From contig NZ_QVLT01000011.1 of NCBI RefSeq assembly GCF_003417065.2, forward strand, positions 1-64,000: a stretch of DNA of 64,000 bases, given 5' to 3'. Shown here in pieces: positions 25,998 to 35,211 of the stretch. A program made the position numbers and the translations under genes. The DNA comes from Hymenobacter lapidiphilus. GTDB taxonomy: Bacteria > Bacteroidota > Bacteroidia > Cytophagales > Hymenobacteraceae. Each line of letters starts with the position of its first letter. The stretch's first letter is position 1. The notes under the pieces were generated by a model. It searched no databases. It saw only the letters and a program-made list of their open reading frames with translations, and had not been told where the DNA came from.

Positions 25998-26844
25998 ATG
26001 CCCCAGCTTCCTTCCCTGCGCCACCTCTGCCCAGCCGCCCTGCTACCCGGGCTGCTGGGCCTGGCGCTACTGCTGGCCCCGGCGAGCGGCCGTGCTCAGG
26101 CGCCACCCCGCCCGCCGGTACTGTCGCCCGCGCCCGACTCGGTGGGTGGCGCCTGCCGCGCCGCGCTACGTGCGCCTGCGAGCCGATACCGCCCCGGCCG
26201 GCACGCTACGGCAGCCGGCGGCCGGCCGGCTGGCCAACCTGCGTCGGCAGTCCGAGTTCCAGTACGTGGAGCCCGAGCCCGAGCAAAGCAGCTCCGACAG
26301 CGTGTGGTCGCGGTTTTGGCAGGAGCTTTGGCGGCGGATTGCCGGGTTGTTTTCGGGAAAAACCTACGAGACGCGGGGCCGCTACGTGGTGTACGCCCTG
26401 TTTGCGGCGGCTTTCGGCTACGTGCTGCTCCGCCTGTTGCGGCTGGATATAACGGGGCTACTGGGCCGGCGCGGCCGCACGCTGCCCCTCCCCTACGAGG
26501 CGCTGACCGAAGATATTCGGGGCATTGATTTCGTGACGGAGCTGGACCGGGCTGAGCAGGCCGGCAACTACCGCTTGGCCCTGCGCCTGGGCTACCTGCA
26601 CACGTTGCGCCACCTCACCGACCGGGCGCTCATTCAATGGCAACCCGAAAAAACCAACCAAGACTACTTGCGTGAACTGGCCGGCACGCCCCAGGCCGCC
26701 GGTTTCCGCACCCTCACCCGGCAGTTCGAATACGTCTGGTATGGCGAGCTGCCCCTCGCAGCCGACCAGTACCCGGAGCTACGCGAGCAGCAGCAGACAT
26801 TCATCCGACAACTAGCTGGTAAGCGGCTGGTAGCTAGCGGTTAG
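25998..26844 (+). CDS. DUF4129-domain protein, apparent frameshift near 26142-26147
   Basis: The expected gene begins at ATG 25998 with a signal peptide (LLPGLLGLALLLAPASGRAQA). It continues in frame to about residue 48 (SPAPDSV), then goes out of frame. The rest of the protein (VRLRADTAPAGTLR, a membrane helix VVYALFAAAFGYVLLRLLR, and a C-terminal DUF4129 domain with EQAGNYRLALRLGYLHTLR) is read in the next frame, open from 26092 to 26844. Removing one G from GGTGGGTGGC at 26141-26150 joins them as DSVVAPAAPRYVRLR. This is either a single-base sequencing error or a true disabling mutation. Codon use is normal on both sides. It sits between a polytopic membrane gene and DUF4350. Confidence 0.8.
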
Positions 26845-26980
26845 CTTCCTTCATGCCAGGTCTTTTTCCGCCCCCGAACCATCCTGATTTCTATGCCCAA
26901 ACCGCTATTCTCTTCTTGGTTACCTTGCTTGACCCAATCCTACCGAACAAAAGCTGACAGCTAGCCGCTGTCAGCTAATA
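26816..26980. repeat. Paired AGCTAGC-type repeats between DUF4129 and DUF4350
   Basis: The first part (about 26816-26845, overlapping the end of the DUF4129 gene) reads GGTAGCTAGCGGTTAGCT. The second (26951-26980) contains a 9-bp hairpin AGCTGACAG/CTGTCAGCT around CTAGC. Each half is a degenerate reverse complement of the other. It resembles the element at 24753-24870. Confidence 0.65.
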
Positions 26981-26990
26981 GATCAACAAA

Positions 26991-28286
26991 ATGACTCGTT
27001 TTCGTGCTTTACTGCTGGGTTTGGTGGCGCTGTTCGTAGCGTTTGTGGCGGTGGAGTACTTCCGGCCCCAGCCCACCAACTGGACTCCCACGTTCATCAA
27101 CCGCGACAAAATCCCTTACGGCACCTACGCGCTCTACGACCAGCTGCCGGCCCTGTTTCCGGGCCAGCCCATCAGCACGGTGCGCCTGCCCATTGCCAAC
27201 CAGCTGCTGCCCGGCCTGGGGGCCGATGTGAACACCGATACCACCGTTAGCAGCACCGCGCCCGCCCTGCGCCCCGGCCGGGCCAGCTACCTGTTCATCA
27301 ACGACGGCTTCTTCTGCTCGCCGCTCGACCGGGACGCGCTGCTGCGCTACGTAGCCCGGGGCAGCCATGTGCTCATTACGGGCGAGAATATCAGCGGCGC
27401 GCTGCTCGATTCGCTGCGCCTGGAGCTACGCCCGGTGCTGGAGTTGGATAGCCTGCTGCTTCTGCGGCGGCTGCGGCGTGGCGGGCTGCCGGCTGGTAGC
27501 GGCGCCCGCGCCCGTACCACCACCCTCACGCTGGTAAACCCGCCGGCCGGGGCCGCCAAAAGCTACCCGTTTCCGGCCGCTGAGGTGGCGTATTTCTTCC
27601 GGGCTACGGCGGGCAGCCGGGCCACGGTGCTGGCCCACGATGCCCGTCGCCGGCCGGTGCTGGTGCGCGTGCCGGTGGGCCAGGGCGAAATACTGCTGAG
27701 TTCGACGCCGGCCGCGTTCAGCAACCTGCGGCTGCTGCGGCCGGCCACGGCGGGCTTTGCTTTTGCGGCGTTATCGGGGCTGCCGGCGAGCCAGCCGGTT
27801 TTCTGGGATGAGTACCAGAAGCAGGGGCCGCTGGGCGAACAGTCGTTGCTGCGGGTGCTGGCGGCGCACGAGCCGCTGCGCTGGGCCCTCTGGACGGGGC
27901 TGGCGGGACTGGTGCTGTTCGTGCTGTTTGAGGCCCGGCGGCGGCAGCGCATCATCCCCATCATCAGGCCGCTGCCTAACACCACGCTGCTGTTTACGAG
28001 TACCGTGGCCAGCCTCTACCGGCAGGGCAGCAACCACGCGCTGATTGCCGAAAAGAAAATCGGGCTGTTCCAAGACTTCCTGCGCACTCGATACCATGAA
28101 TCCGGCCTCGACCTGACCGACGAGCCGACCCGCGAACGACTGGCCCAGAAAGCCGGCGTGCCGCGCCCGGAGCTCGATGAGCTGGTGCGCCGCATGAACC
28201 GCACCCTCACTGCGCGCCAGGTTTCGGATGAGGAATTGCTGGCGCTGAATCAGGCCATCAGCCGCTTCCGCCAGCAAGCCGCGTGA
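26991..28286 (+). CDS. DUF4350 domain-containing membrane protein
   Basis: A 431-residue protein. An N-terminal membrane helix (about 5-22) is followed by the DUF4350 domain (about 35-270), whose start NRDKIPYGTYALYDQLPALFP and later YLFINDGFFCSPLDRDALLRYVARGSHVLI are typical. A second helix lies near 300-318 (WALWTGLAGLVLFVLFEARRR). The C-terminal ~110 residues are cytoplasmic and helical. DUF4350 resembles a periplasmic glutamine-amidotransferase-like fold, without known activity. It lies directly upstream of moxR-like and DUF58 genes. Confidence 0.88.
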   Translation: MTRFRALLLGLVALFVAFVAVEYFRPQPTNWTPTFINRDKIPYGTYALYDQLPALFPGQPISTVRLPIANQLLPGLGADVNTDTTVSSTAPALRPGRASYLFINDGFFCSPLDRDALLRYVARGSHVLITGENISGALLDSLRLELRPVLELDSLLLLRRLRRGGLPAGSGARARTTTLTLVNPPAGAAKSYPFPAAEVAYFFRATAGSRATVLAHDARRRPVLVRVPVGQGEILLSSTPAAFSNLRLLRPATAGFAFAALSGLPASQPVFWDEYQKQGPLGEQSLLRVLAAHEPLRWALWTGLAGLVLFVLFEARRRQRIIPIIRPLPNTTLLFTSTVASLYRQGSNHALIAEKKIGLFQDFLRTRYHESGLDLTDEPTRERLAQKAGVPRPELDELVRRMNRTLTARQVSDEELLALNQAISRFRQQAA

Positions 28287-28433
28287 AATTGCACTATCAA
28301 CCTAAATTGACTTTTTCTTATTTATGACTATTCTAATAACTTGTTTCAAAGCACCTCATTAGCTATTTATTAATAACATTTTGTAAAACCTATTAAGACT
28401 ATACCGTCTTCTCTTTGCAAATCAAGCCCCAAT

Positions 28434-29543
28434 ATGGAGAATAACCTGAACATAGATTCTGCCGAGCATCTGCCCTCCCCCATGCCACCCTCCAGCAGAC
28501 CGGCTTCTGCTTCTAGTGAGCCAACTGCTGGCAGCGACGCGGCTGCTGATGCAGCGGCAGGCACTGAGGCTCCGGCCGCCTTTGCCCCACGAACCGACCT
28601 GAGCTCCCTGAGCCGCCACGCCGACGCTATTCGGGGCGAGCTAGGCAAAGTGATTGTGGGGCAGCGCGACCTGGCCGAGCTGCTGCTCACGGCCCTGCTC
28701 GCCGACGGCCATGTGCTGCTCGAAGGTGTGCCCGGTGTGGCTAAAACCCTTACTGCCAAACTGTTGGCTCGCACCCTCAGCGTCCCGTTCAGCCGCCTGC
28801 AGTTCACGCCCGACCTGATGCCCTCCGACGTGCTGGGCACCTCCGTTTTCCGTCCTCAGAAGGGCGAGTTTGAGTTTCGGCCCGGCCCTATTTTCGCCAG
28901 CGTAGTGCTGATTGACGAAATCAACCGCGCCCCGGCCAAAACGCAGTCGGCGCTATTTGAGGTGATGGAGGAGCGGCAGATAACCCAAGACGGCGTCCGC
29001 TACGCCATGCCCACCCCCTTCGTGGTGCTGGCCACCCAGAATCCCATCGAGCAGGAAGGCACCTACCGCCTGCCCGAGGCCCAGCTCGACCGGTTTCTGT
29101 TTAAGCTGAGCGTGGGCTACCCGACTATGGAGGAGGAAGTGGCTATTCTGCAGGGCCACCACGCCGGGTTTGGCGGTACCCCGCTGGAGGCAGTGCAGCC
29201 CGTGGTGTCGGCCGACGATTTGCGGCAGCTGCGCGAGCAGGTAAGCCGCCAGCACGTCGAGCCCAAGCTGCTGGAGTACATTGCCCGGCTCGTGGGCCAG
29301 ACGCGCGCCCACAAAGGCCTGTATCTGGGTGCTTCGCCCCGCGCTTCGCTGGCTTTGCTCAATGGCTCCAAAGCCCTGGCTGCCCTCCGGGGCCGCGACT
29401 TCATCACACCCGAAGACATCCAGTACCTGGCCCCGGTGGTGCTGCGCCACCGCATCCAGCTCACGCCCGAGCGCGAGATGGAAGGCGGCACCCCGGACGA
29501 CGTAGTGAAGCAGATTCTGCAGCAGATTGAGGTGCCTCGGTAA
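28434..29543 (+). CDS. MoxR-family AAA+ ATPase
   Basis: A 369-residue AAA+ ATPase. A low-complexity Pro/Ser/Ala-rich lead (about 1-45) precedes the ATPase core: Walker A GVPGVAKT, Walker B VVLIDEINRAP, sensor 1 ATQNPIEQEGTY and the C-terminal lid with LGASPRASLALL. MoxR proteins act as chaperones that mature or activate partner complexes, often together with DUF58 or VWA proteins, as here. The AT-rich 147 bp upstream contain TTTTG at 28379 and TCTCTTTG at 28410-28417, a possible promoter with unusually wide spacing. Confidence 0.93.
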   Translation: MENNLNIDSAEHLPSPMPPSSRPASASSEPTAGSDAAADAAAGTEAPAAFAPRTDLSSLSRHADAIRGELGKVIVGQRDLAELLLTALLADGHVLLEGVPGVAKTLTAKLLARTLSVPFSRLQFTPDLMPSDVLGTSVFRPQKGEFEFRPGPIFASVVLIDEINRAPAKTQSALFEVMEERQITQDGVRYAMPTPFVVLATQNPIEQEGTYRLPEAQLDRFLFKLSVGYPTMEEEVAILQGHHAGFGGTPLEAVQPVVSADDLRQLREQVSRQHVEPKLLEYIARLVGQTRAHKGLYLGASPRASLALLNGSKALAALRGRDFITPEDIQYLAPVVLRHRIQLTPEREMEGGTPDDVVKQILQQIEVPR

Positions 29544-29560
29544 GTACCAAGGGAATAAAC

Positions 29561-29710
29561 GACACTCCCCTCCTCAGCCGAGGAGGGCGCGCGGCGGCTC
29601 AACCGCCGCTGGGGAGGTTGGCTCGTTGTACGGCCCGGCGAACGAATTACTGCTGTTCCGTGCAACGAGTCAACCACCCCTAATCCCCCTTCAGCTGAGG
29701 AGGGGAACTA
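29561..29710. repeat. Compound inverted repeat, family D
   Basis: Outer arms CTCCCCTCCTCAGC (29565-29578) and GCTGAGGAGGGGA (29694-29706) pair. An inner pair GGTTGGCTCGTTG (29616-29628) and CAACGAGTCAACC (29663-29675) also pairs with one mismatch. Small hairpins (CCTCAGCCGAGG; GGCGGCTCAACCGCC) sit within the left half. It separates moxR-like from DUF58. Confidence 0.8.
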
Positions 29711-29732
29711 GCTTTTAGCTCTGGTATTACTG

Positions 29733-31085
29733 ATGCAGTTTCTGCGTAGCTTTTTCCTTACTCGCCGCTTCTTCCTGGCCCTTACGGCGCTGGTAGTCGG
29801 GCTGACCGTGGCCTTTTTCCTGCCGGGCTGGCTGGTGCCGCTGCAGCTGCTGCTGGGCCTGCTGGCGCTGCTGACTTTGCTGGATGCGGCGCTGCTGTAT
29901 GGTACCGGCGGGGGCGTGTTCGGGCGGCGGGTGCTGGGCGACAAGTTGGCCAACGGCTCCGACAACGACGTGGCCGTTTACCTCGAAAACCGGTACCGCT
30001 TTCCGCTGCAGACACAAACCATCGACGAGGTGCCGCATCAGTTTCAGCGCCGCGACGTGCTGTTTCGGGCGCTGGTGCAGCCGGGCGAAACGAGCGTGAT
30101 TCGCTACCAGCTGCGGCCTACCCGGCGGGGCGAGTACGAGTTCGGGGCCCTGAACGTGTACGCTACCTCGCCGCTGGGGCTGGTGCGACGACGGTTCCGG
30201 TTCGATGAAAACCGCATGGTGCCGGTGTATCCGTCGTTTCTGCAGATGCGGCAGTACGAGCTGCTGGCCGCCAGCAACCGCCTGACGGAAGTGGGCGTGA
30301 AGCGCATCCGGCGGGTGGGCCAGAGCCTGGAATTCGACCAGATTCGGCCCTACGTGCCCGGCGACGACCCGCGCCGCATCAACTGGAAAGCCACGGCCCG
30401 CCGCGCCACCACCCCCGAAGCCACCGACGCGCTGGCCGTGAACCACTACCAGGACGAGCGCGCCCAGCAGGTGTATTGCCTCATTGACAAGGGCCGGGTG
30501 ATGCGCATGCCCTTCGAGGGCCTGAGTTTGCTCGACTACGCCATCAACGCCACGCTGGTCGTCAGCAACATTGCCCTGCTCAAGCACGACAAGGCCGGGC
30601 TCATCACCTTCTCGCACCAGCCCGGCGCGATGGTGCCCGCCGACCGCCGCAGCGGGCAGTTGCGCAAGCTGCTGGAGGTGCTGTATCGGCAGAAAACCAA
30701 GTACCTCGAAACCGACTACGAGCGGCTCTACCTCACGGTGCGCCACCAAATCCGCCAGCGCAGCCTGCTGATTCTGTTCACCAATTTCGAAACGCTCTAC
30801 GGCATGCAGCGCCAGTTGCCCTACCTGCGCCGGCTGGCCAAGAGCCATCTGCTGCTGGTCGTGTTCTTCGAAAACACCGAGCTGAACGCCTACCTGAACG
30901 CCCCCGCCACCACTACCCAGGAAGTGTACAACCAGACCGTCGCCGAGAAATTCGCTCAGGAAAAGCGCCAGATTGTGCGCGAACTGAACCAGTACGGCAT
31001 CCATTCCCTGCTCACCGCCCCCCAAAACCTGACGGCCAACACCATCAATAAATACCTCGAATTCAAAGCCCGGGGCCTCATATAA
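29733..31085 (+). CDS. DUF58 domain-containing protein
   Basis: A 450-residue protein. Two N-terminal membrane helices (about 10-28 and 32-52) are followed by a beta-rich region and then the DUF58 core with the family hallmark RPYVPGDDPRRINWKATAR (about 205-223). The C-terminal half resembles a von Willebrand A fold (YCLIDKGRVMRM; SLLILFTNF), though the MIDAS motif is incomplete. DUF58 proteins are the usual partners of MoxR ATPases. It is the last gene of the plus-strand module; the stop codon abuts an 80-bp palindrome. Confidence 0.92.
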   Translation: MQFLRSFFLTRRFFLALTALVVGLTVAFFLPGWLVPLQLLLGLLALLTLLDAALLYGTGGGVFGRRVLGDKLANGSDNDVAVYLENRYRFPLQTQTIDEVPHQFQRRDVLFRALVQPGETSVIRYQLRPTRRGEYEFGALNVYATSPLGLVRRRFRFDENRMVPVYPSFLQMRQYELLAASNRLTEVGVKRIRRVGQSLEFDQIRPYVPGDDPRRINWKATARRATTPEATDALAVNHYQDERAQQVYCLIDKGRVMRMPFEGLSLLDYAINATLVVSNIALLKHDKAGLITFSHQPGAMVPADRRSGQLRKLLEVLYRQKTKYLETDYERLYLTVRHQIRQRSLLILFTNFETLYGMQRQLPYLRRLAKSHLLLVVFFENTELNAYLNAPATTTQEVYNQTVAEKFAQEKRQIVRELNQYGIHSLLTAPQNLTANTINKYLEFKARGLI

Positions 31086-31165
31086 ATCACAGCTGGTGCA
31101 GAGGCGCCCCCGATACCGCAAAACGAATCTGTGGTATCGGTGGCGGCCTCTGCACCAGCTGTGAT
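31086..31165. repeat. Palindrome exactly filling a convergent gap, family E
   Basis: Perfect 20-nt outer arms (31086-31105 and 31146-31165) and an inner pair (CCCGATACCGC with GTGGTATCGG) make a near-complete 80-bp palindrome. It begins on the base after the DUF58 stop codon and ends on the base before the stop codon of the convergent gene. It probably works as a bidirectional terminator or 3'-end stabiliser. Confidence 0.92.
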
Positions 31166-32959
31166 TCAGTCGAACGCTTCCAGCTGGGCGTTGTCCAGCA
31201 ATAGGTTGGTGGTGGTACCGTAGTAGAGAAAGACGATGGATACGTGGTCGAACGGCTGCCGCGGGGGGCGGATGGTGAAGCTGAGGGTGCGGGGCCAGTT
31301 GGGTTCCAGGGCGCGTTGCAGGCGCACGGTACGCTCCTTCACAATAGTGGGGCCGTCCCAGAACCGCACCACGTACTGCGTCATGCGGCCCACATCCCAC
31401 TCGCGGCCCGTTGCCCCCGCCAGGGCCGAAGCCCGGAGCCAAGTGAACGTGCCGGGGCGGGCGGGGATGCGGTATTCGGTGCTCGTCGGGTGGTTGGCAT
31501 TCAGCCGCAACGAACAGTTGCCCGCCAGGGCCGGCGCGCCGCAGGTAGCGGCGGGCTGCTGCTCAAAACTCTGCTGCCAGAGCACGCGCAGGTTACGGGG
31601 CGTGCCGGTAAATTCGGAATTGCTGTCGAGTAACAGCTGGGTTTCGGGCGGCACCTGGTAGCGGAACAAGATGCGCCAGAGGTAGGTGCGCGTCATGTCG
31701 CCGGCCGCCAGCAGGCCGCCGGGCAAGGCCATTTGGGTGAGCCAGAAGCCGTAGGCGCAGCCCAGCACGGCCAGTACGCCGTAGGCAGCGGCCCATACCG
31801 GGCGCGCCAGCAGCCAGCGCAAGGCAGCGGCCAGCGGCCAGGCCAGCACCGCGTAGGTTTGCACCATTGCCCGCTGGCCCAGACCGCCGCCGTAAGTCCA
31901 CTCATCCCAGGCAAAAGCCACATAGATAAACAGCACCACGAAAATAAGCATGGGCCAGAAAGCCGCGGGCTGCTGGCGGCGCAACGGCCCGAAGCCCACC
32001 AGGGCCGTGAGCAGCAGCGGCGAATACATGAGCCAGCCACTACGGAAGCTGAAAATACCTTCCCAAAGGTGCGGTTTCAGCCAGCTAAAGCCCTGTTCCT
32101 GGTAGCTATACACGATCCACTCGCCGCTGGCGTAATACCAGTAGAGGGGCTGAATGCTGAGCACCACCGCGCCAAGTCCGGCCGCCAGCAGCAGGTGGCC
32201 GGCGTGTTGCTGCCAAAAGGCCAGCTGCGTGCGCAGGCCGGCCCGCGACCAGCGCAGCCCCCACAGTAGCGGCAGCAGCACGGCCAGCAACTCGGTGGGC
32301 CGGGTGAGCGTCATCAGGCCCACAATGGCCCCGATGGCGGCGGCGCGGCCGGCTGTGGGGCGGGCGTAGTAGGCGGGCGTGAGCAGCAGCAGGGCCGCGT
32401 ACCAGCCAAACAACCAGTTGTGGGTGAGGGAGCCCTGGCCGGCGCTATAGTTGAGGTAGTTGGTACCCAATACTATAATAAGGAGCGTACCGGCCGTGGC
32501 CCACTCCCCGAAGCGGGGCAGCAGCGCCCGGCGCACCAGCCACAGGCTCAGCACGGCTACCAGCAGGCTCGCCAGCTTCATGGCGAGTTGGTAGGGCTCC
32601 GAATAGCCGTCGGACGCATAGCCCAGGGGACTGGCCAGGATGTGGGCCACCAGGAAAAACGGCAGCTCCTGCACGGCCAGGCCGGCGGGGTACTTCATAA
32701 CCATATGCCTGCTAGGGTGCGGGAAGGCCGAGTCGAAGCCCGACCCAGAGGGAGCATAATCGCGCACGAGTTGGTGGCGGAACTTCAGGTCGCGCAGGTC
32801 GTGGTGCACGAAAATGGCCGGCAGGTAGAGGTAGTAACCCGCCGCGTCCCACTGCAGCACCCGCGACTTGTTCGGCTGGGGCGGCGGGTAGTACCACCAG
32901 GCCACGCCCAGTATCAGGGCTGCGCACATAATCCAAGCCCACCAAGAAGCAGATTTCAT
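31166..32959 (-). CDS. Polytopic membrane protein, glycosyltransferase-like
   Basis: About 597 residues with an N-terminal helix (WAWIMCAALILGVAWWY), roughly ten further helices to about residue 440 and a C-terminal soluble region of about 150 residues that looks beta-sandwich-like. The first extracytoplasmic loop holds VLQWDAAGYYLYLPAIFVHH, with an Asp and aromatic residues as in GT-C enzymes of Bacteroidota. The start is ATG 32959 (MKSASWWAW); the frame extends 40 codons further, but that stretch is Arg/Gly-rich and unlike a leader. The sugar and acceptor are unknown. Confidence 0.62.
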   Translation of the reverse strand: MKSASWWAWIMCAALILGVAWWYYPPPQPNKSRVLQWDAAGYYLYLPAIFVHHDLRDLKFRHQLVRDYAPSGSGFDSAFPHPSRHMVMKYPAGLAVQELPFFLVAHILASPLGYASDGYSEPYQLAMKLASLLVAVLSLWLVRRALLPRFGEWATAGTLLIIVLGTNYLNYSAGQGSLTHNWLFGWYAALLLLTPAYYARPTAGRAAAIGAIVGLMTLTRPTELLAVLLPLLWGLRWSRAGLRTQLAFWQQHAGHLLLAAGLGAVVLSIQPLYWYYASGEWIVYSYQEQGFSWLKPHLWEGIFSFRSGWLMYSPLLLTALVGFGPLRRQQPAAFWPMLIFVVLFIYVAFAWDEWTYGGGLGQRAMVQTYAVLAWPLAAALRWLLARPVWAAAYGVLAVLGCAYGFWLTQMALPGGLLAAGDMTRTYLWRILFRYQVPPETQLLLDSNSEFTGTPRNLRVLWQQSFEQQPAATCGAPALAGNCSLRLNANHPTSTEYRIPARPGTFTWLRASALAGATGREWDVGRMTQYVVRFWDGPTIVKERTVRLQRALEPNWPRTLSFTIRPPRQPFDHVSIVFLYYGTTTNLLLDNAQLEAFD

Positions 32960-33099
32960 GGCCTGAAAGTACGGCCAGGAAACGGATTGCTCCGGGTAGT
33001 TTCGAACTTGCCGGCGGCCGGGTCCTGCGCGCGGGCATCCGGCTGTCGCACGCTCGTGCGTACCTTGCCACCCACCCATTGCTGCTTATAGTGCTACGT

Positions 33100-35193
33100 A
33101 TGCGTCTTCTTTCTGCTCTGCCCCGCCAGTTGTCCGCCTTGGTTTTAGTGCTGCTGATGGCCTCTACCGCACTGGCCCAGCCAGCCCAGCCTACCGCCGA
33201 CACCCGCAGTCTGCTGCCGGTGCCTACTACGGTGCGCTGGGGCACAGCCACGCTGAAGCCCAGAACGACGCTACGGCCGCAGTTCCAAGGGCCGCCCGAT
33301 TCGGCCACATCCGCGGCCGTAACCCGAACACTGGCTCGATTAGGGCTGACCGCACCAATCAAGAACCAGTCGGCCACTACACTGCCATTGCAGATTAACT
33401 ACGGCAAAGTGGGCCGGCCCGAACAGTTTGATGAGGAGCGCTACAGCTTGCGCGTAACGCCCACCGGCATCACGATTGATGCCCCCACCACCCTGGGCGT
33501 ACTGCACGCTTTAGCCACGCTGGAACAACTGCCGCAGCGGGAAGGCCGCAACATGGTGCTGCCTGAAGTGGATATCCAAGACCAGCCGCGCTTTGCCTGG
33601 CGGGGGCTGCTGATTGATGTGGCTCGGCACTTTATGCCCGTGGCCGTTATCAAGCGCAACCTCGACGCCATGGCGGCCGTGAAGCTCAATGTACTGCACT
33701 GGCACCTTTCCGACGACCAGGGTTTTCGGGTGGAGAGCAAGACGCTACCCCGCCTGCACGAAGTAAGCGGGCAGTACTACACCCAGGCGCAGGTGCGCGA
33801 GGTGCTGCGCTACGCCGCTGCCCGCGGCATCCGGGTGCTGCCCGAGTTCGACGTGCCCGGCCACACCATTGCGTGGCAGGCCGCTTACCCGCAACTGGCC
33901 TCCGGCGACACGCTCTACAAAACCGTGTACCAGAGCTGGCGCCTCGCCAACGTAGCCTTTGACCCCACCAAGGAAACCACCTATAAGTTGCTCGACACGC
34001 TGTTTGGCGAGATGACGGCCCTGTTTTCCGACCCTTACTTCCACATCGGGGGCGACGAAAACGACGGGCGCCAGTGGCGCGGCAACCCGCACATTATGGC
34101 TTTTGCCAAGGCGAAAAAGATGCTCAAGCCCGATGGCAAAACCCTCGACAAGCACGCGCTCCAAACCTACTTCAACCGCCGGGTGCTCACCATCCTCACC
34201 AAGTACAATAAGCAGATGGTGGGCTGGGACGAAATTTTAGGCCCTGGCCTGCCCAAAAATGCCGTAATCCAGAGCTGGCGCGGCAAAAAAGGCCTCTACG
34301 ATGCGGCCAAGGCCGGCAACCGGGCTATTCTCTCCAACGGCTACTACCTCGACCTCTACCTGTCGGCCGCCAACGCCTACGGCACCGACCCGCTGCCCGT
34401 CGATAACCCGCTCAGCGTGGCCCAGCAGCGCCTTATTATGGGCGGCGAAGCCACAATGTGGAGCGAGTTTGCCGACAGCGTAATCGTCGATTCGCGCATC
34501 TGGCCCCGCGCCGCGGCCGTGGCCGAGCGGTTGTGGTCGGCCCGCGAGGTAACCAGCACGCCGGATATGTACCGCCGCCTGGCCACCGTGTCGCGGCAGC
34601 TGGAGGGGCTGGGCCTGCAGCATCGCCGCGCCCCCGAGCAGCTGCTGCGGCAGCTGGCCGGCCCCACCGACGTGGGCCCGCTGCGCACGCTGGCCCAGGT
34701 ATTGGAGCCGGTGAAGGAGTACAAGCGCCATTTCCAGGGATTCACCTACACGCCCAGCACGCCCCTAAACCGCCTTGTCGATGCCGCTCCCGCCGAATCG
34801 GACGTGGCCCGCGACTTCAACTGTCGGGTCGATTCGCTGATGGGAGCGACCGGGGCGCTTGCTGACCGCGGGTCGGTATTTACCATGATAGCAACTCGCC
34901 GCAATGCCGTGGCTATGCGCCAGCAGCTGCAAACCTGGCAGGCCAACCACTCCAAGCTGATTCCGCGCTTGGGCTCCTCCCCCACCCTAACCGAGTATGC
35001 CCCGCTATCGGCCGCCCTGAGCGCCGCCGCCGCCCTGGGCCTGGAGCGGCTGGCGCTGCTGGAAAAGCAGCAGAAACCCGAGGCCGAGTGGCAGGCCGCC
35101 GCCCTCAAGCAGCTCGATGCGCTGAACAAACCGGCCGGCCAGACAGAACTGGCGGTGCTGCCGGCTATCCGGCGGCTGGTGGAGCTGAAGTAG
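33100..35193 (+). CDS. Family 20 glycoside hydrolase (beta-N-acetylhexosaminidase)
   Basis: About 697 residues. The signal peptide (MRLLSALPRQLSALVLVLLM, cut after TALAQ) implies export. A GH20b N-terminal domain (about 35-160) precedes the catalytic barrel, with PRFAWRGLLIDVARHFMPV, LNVLHWHLSDDQGFRVES and the catalytic pair D319-E320 in FHIGGDEND. The enzyme removes terminal GlcNAc or GalNAc from glycans, chitin oligomers or glycoproteins by substrate-assisted catalysis. The last ~160 residues form an accessory helical region. The start is ATG 33100; a TTG at 33079 is less likely. A TACCTTGC near 33061 may be a weak -7 box. Confidence 0.95.
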   Translation: MRLLSALPRQLSALVLVLLMASTALAQPAQPTADTRSLLPVPTTVRWGTATLKPRTTLRPQFQGPPDSATSAAVTRTLARLGLTAPIKNQSATTLPLQINYGKVGRPEQFDEERYSLRVTPTGITIDAPTTLGVLHALATLEQLPQREGRNMVLPEVDIQDQPRFAWRGLLIDVARHFMPVAVIKRNLDAMAAVKLNVLHWHLSDDQGFRVESKTLPRLHEVSGQYYTQAQVREVLRYAAARGIRVLPEFDVPGHTIAWQAAYPQLASGDTLYKTVYQSWRLANVAFDPTKETTYKLLDTLFGEMTALFSDPYFHIGGDENDGRQWRGNPHIMAFAKAKKMLKPDGKTLDKHALQTYFNRRVLTILTKYNKQMVGWDEILGPGLPKNAVIQSWRGKKGLYDAAKAGNRAILSNGYYLDLYLSAANAYGTDPLPVDNPLSVAQQRLIMGGEATMWSEFADSVIVDSRIWPRAAAVAERLWSAREVTSTPDMYRRLATVSRQLEGLGLQHRRAPEQLLRQLAGPTDVGPLRTLAQVLEPVKEYKRHFQGFTYTPSTPLNRLVDAAPAESDVARDFNCRVDSLMGATGALADRGSVFTMIATRRNAVAMRQQLQTWQANHSKLIPRLGSSPTLTEYAPLSAALSAAAALGLERLALLEKQQKPEAEWQAAALKQLDALNKPAGQTELAVLPAIRRLVELK

Positions 35194-35211
35194 GCGCCTG
35201 TCATACTGAGC

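Noticed and set aside
29727-31442. 571-codon minus-strand ORF
   Set aside because: Antisense to DUF58 and crossing the 31086 palindrome into another gene; the composition is that of a shadow frame.
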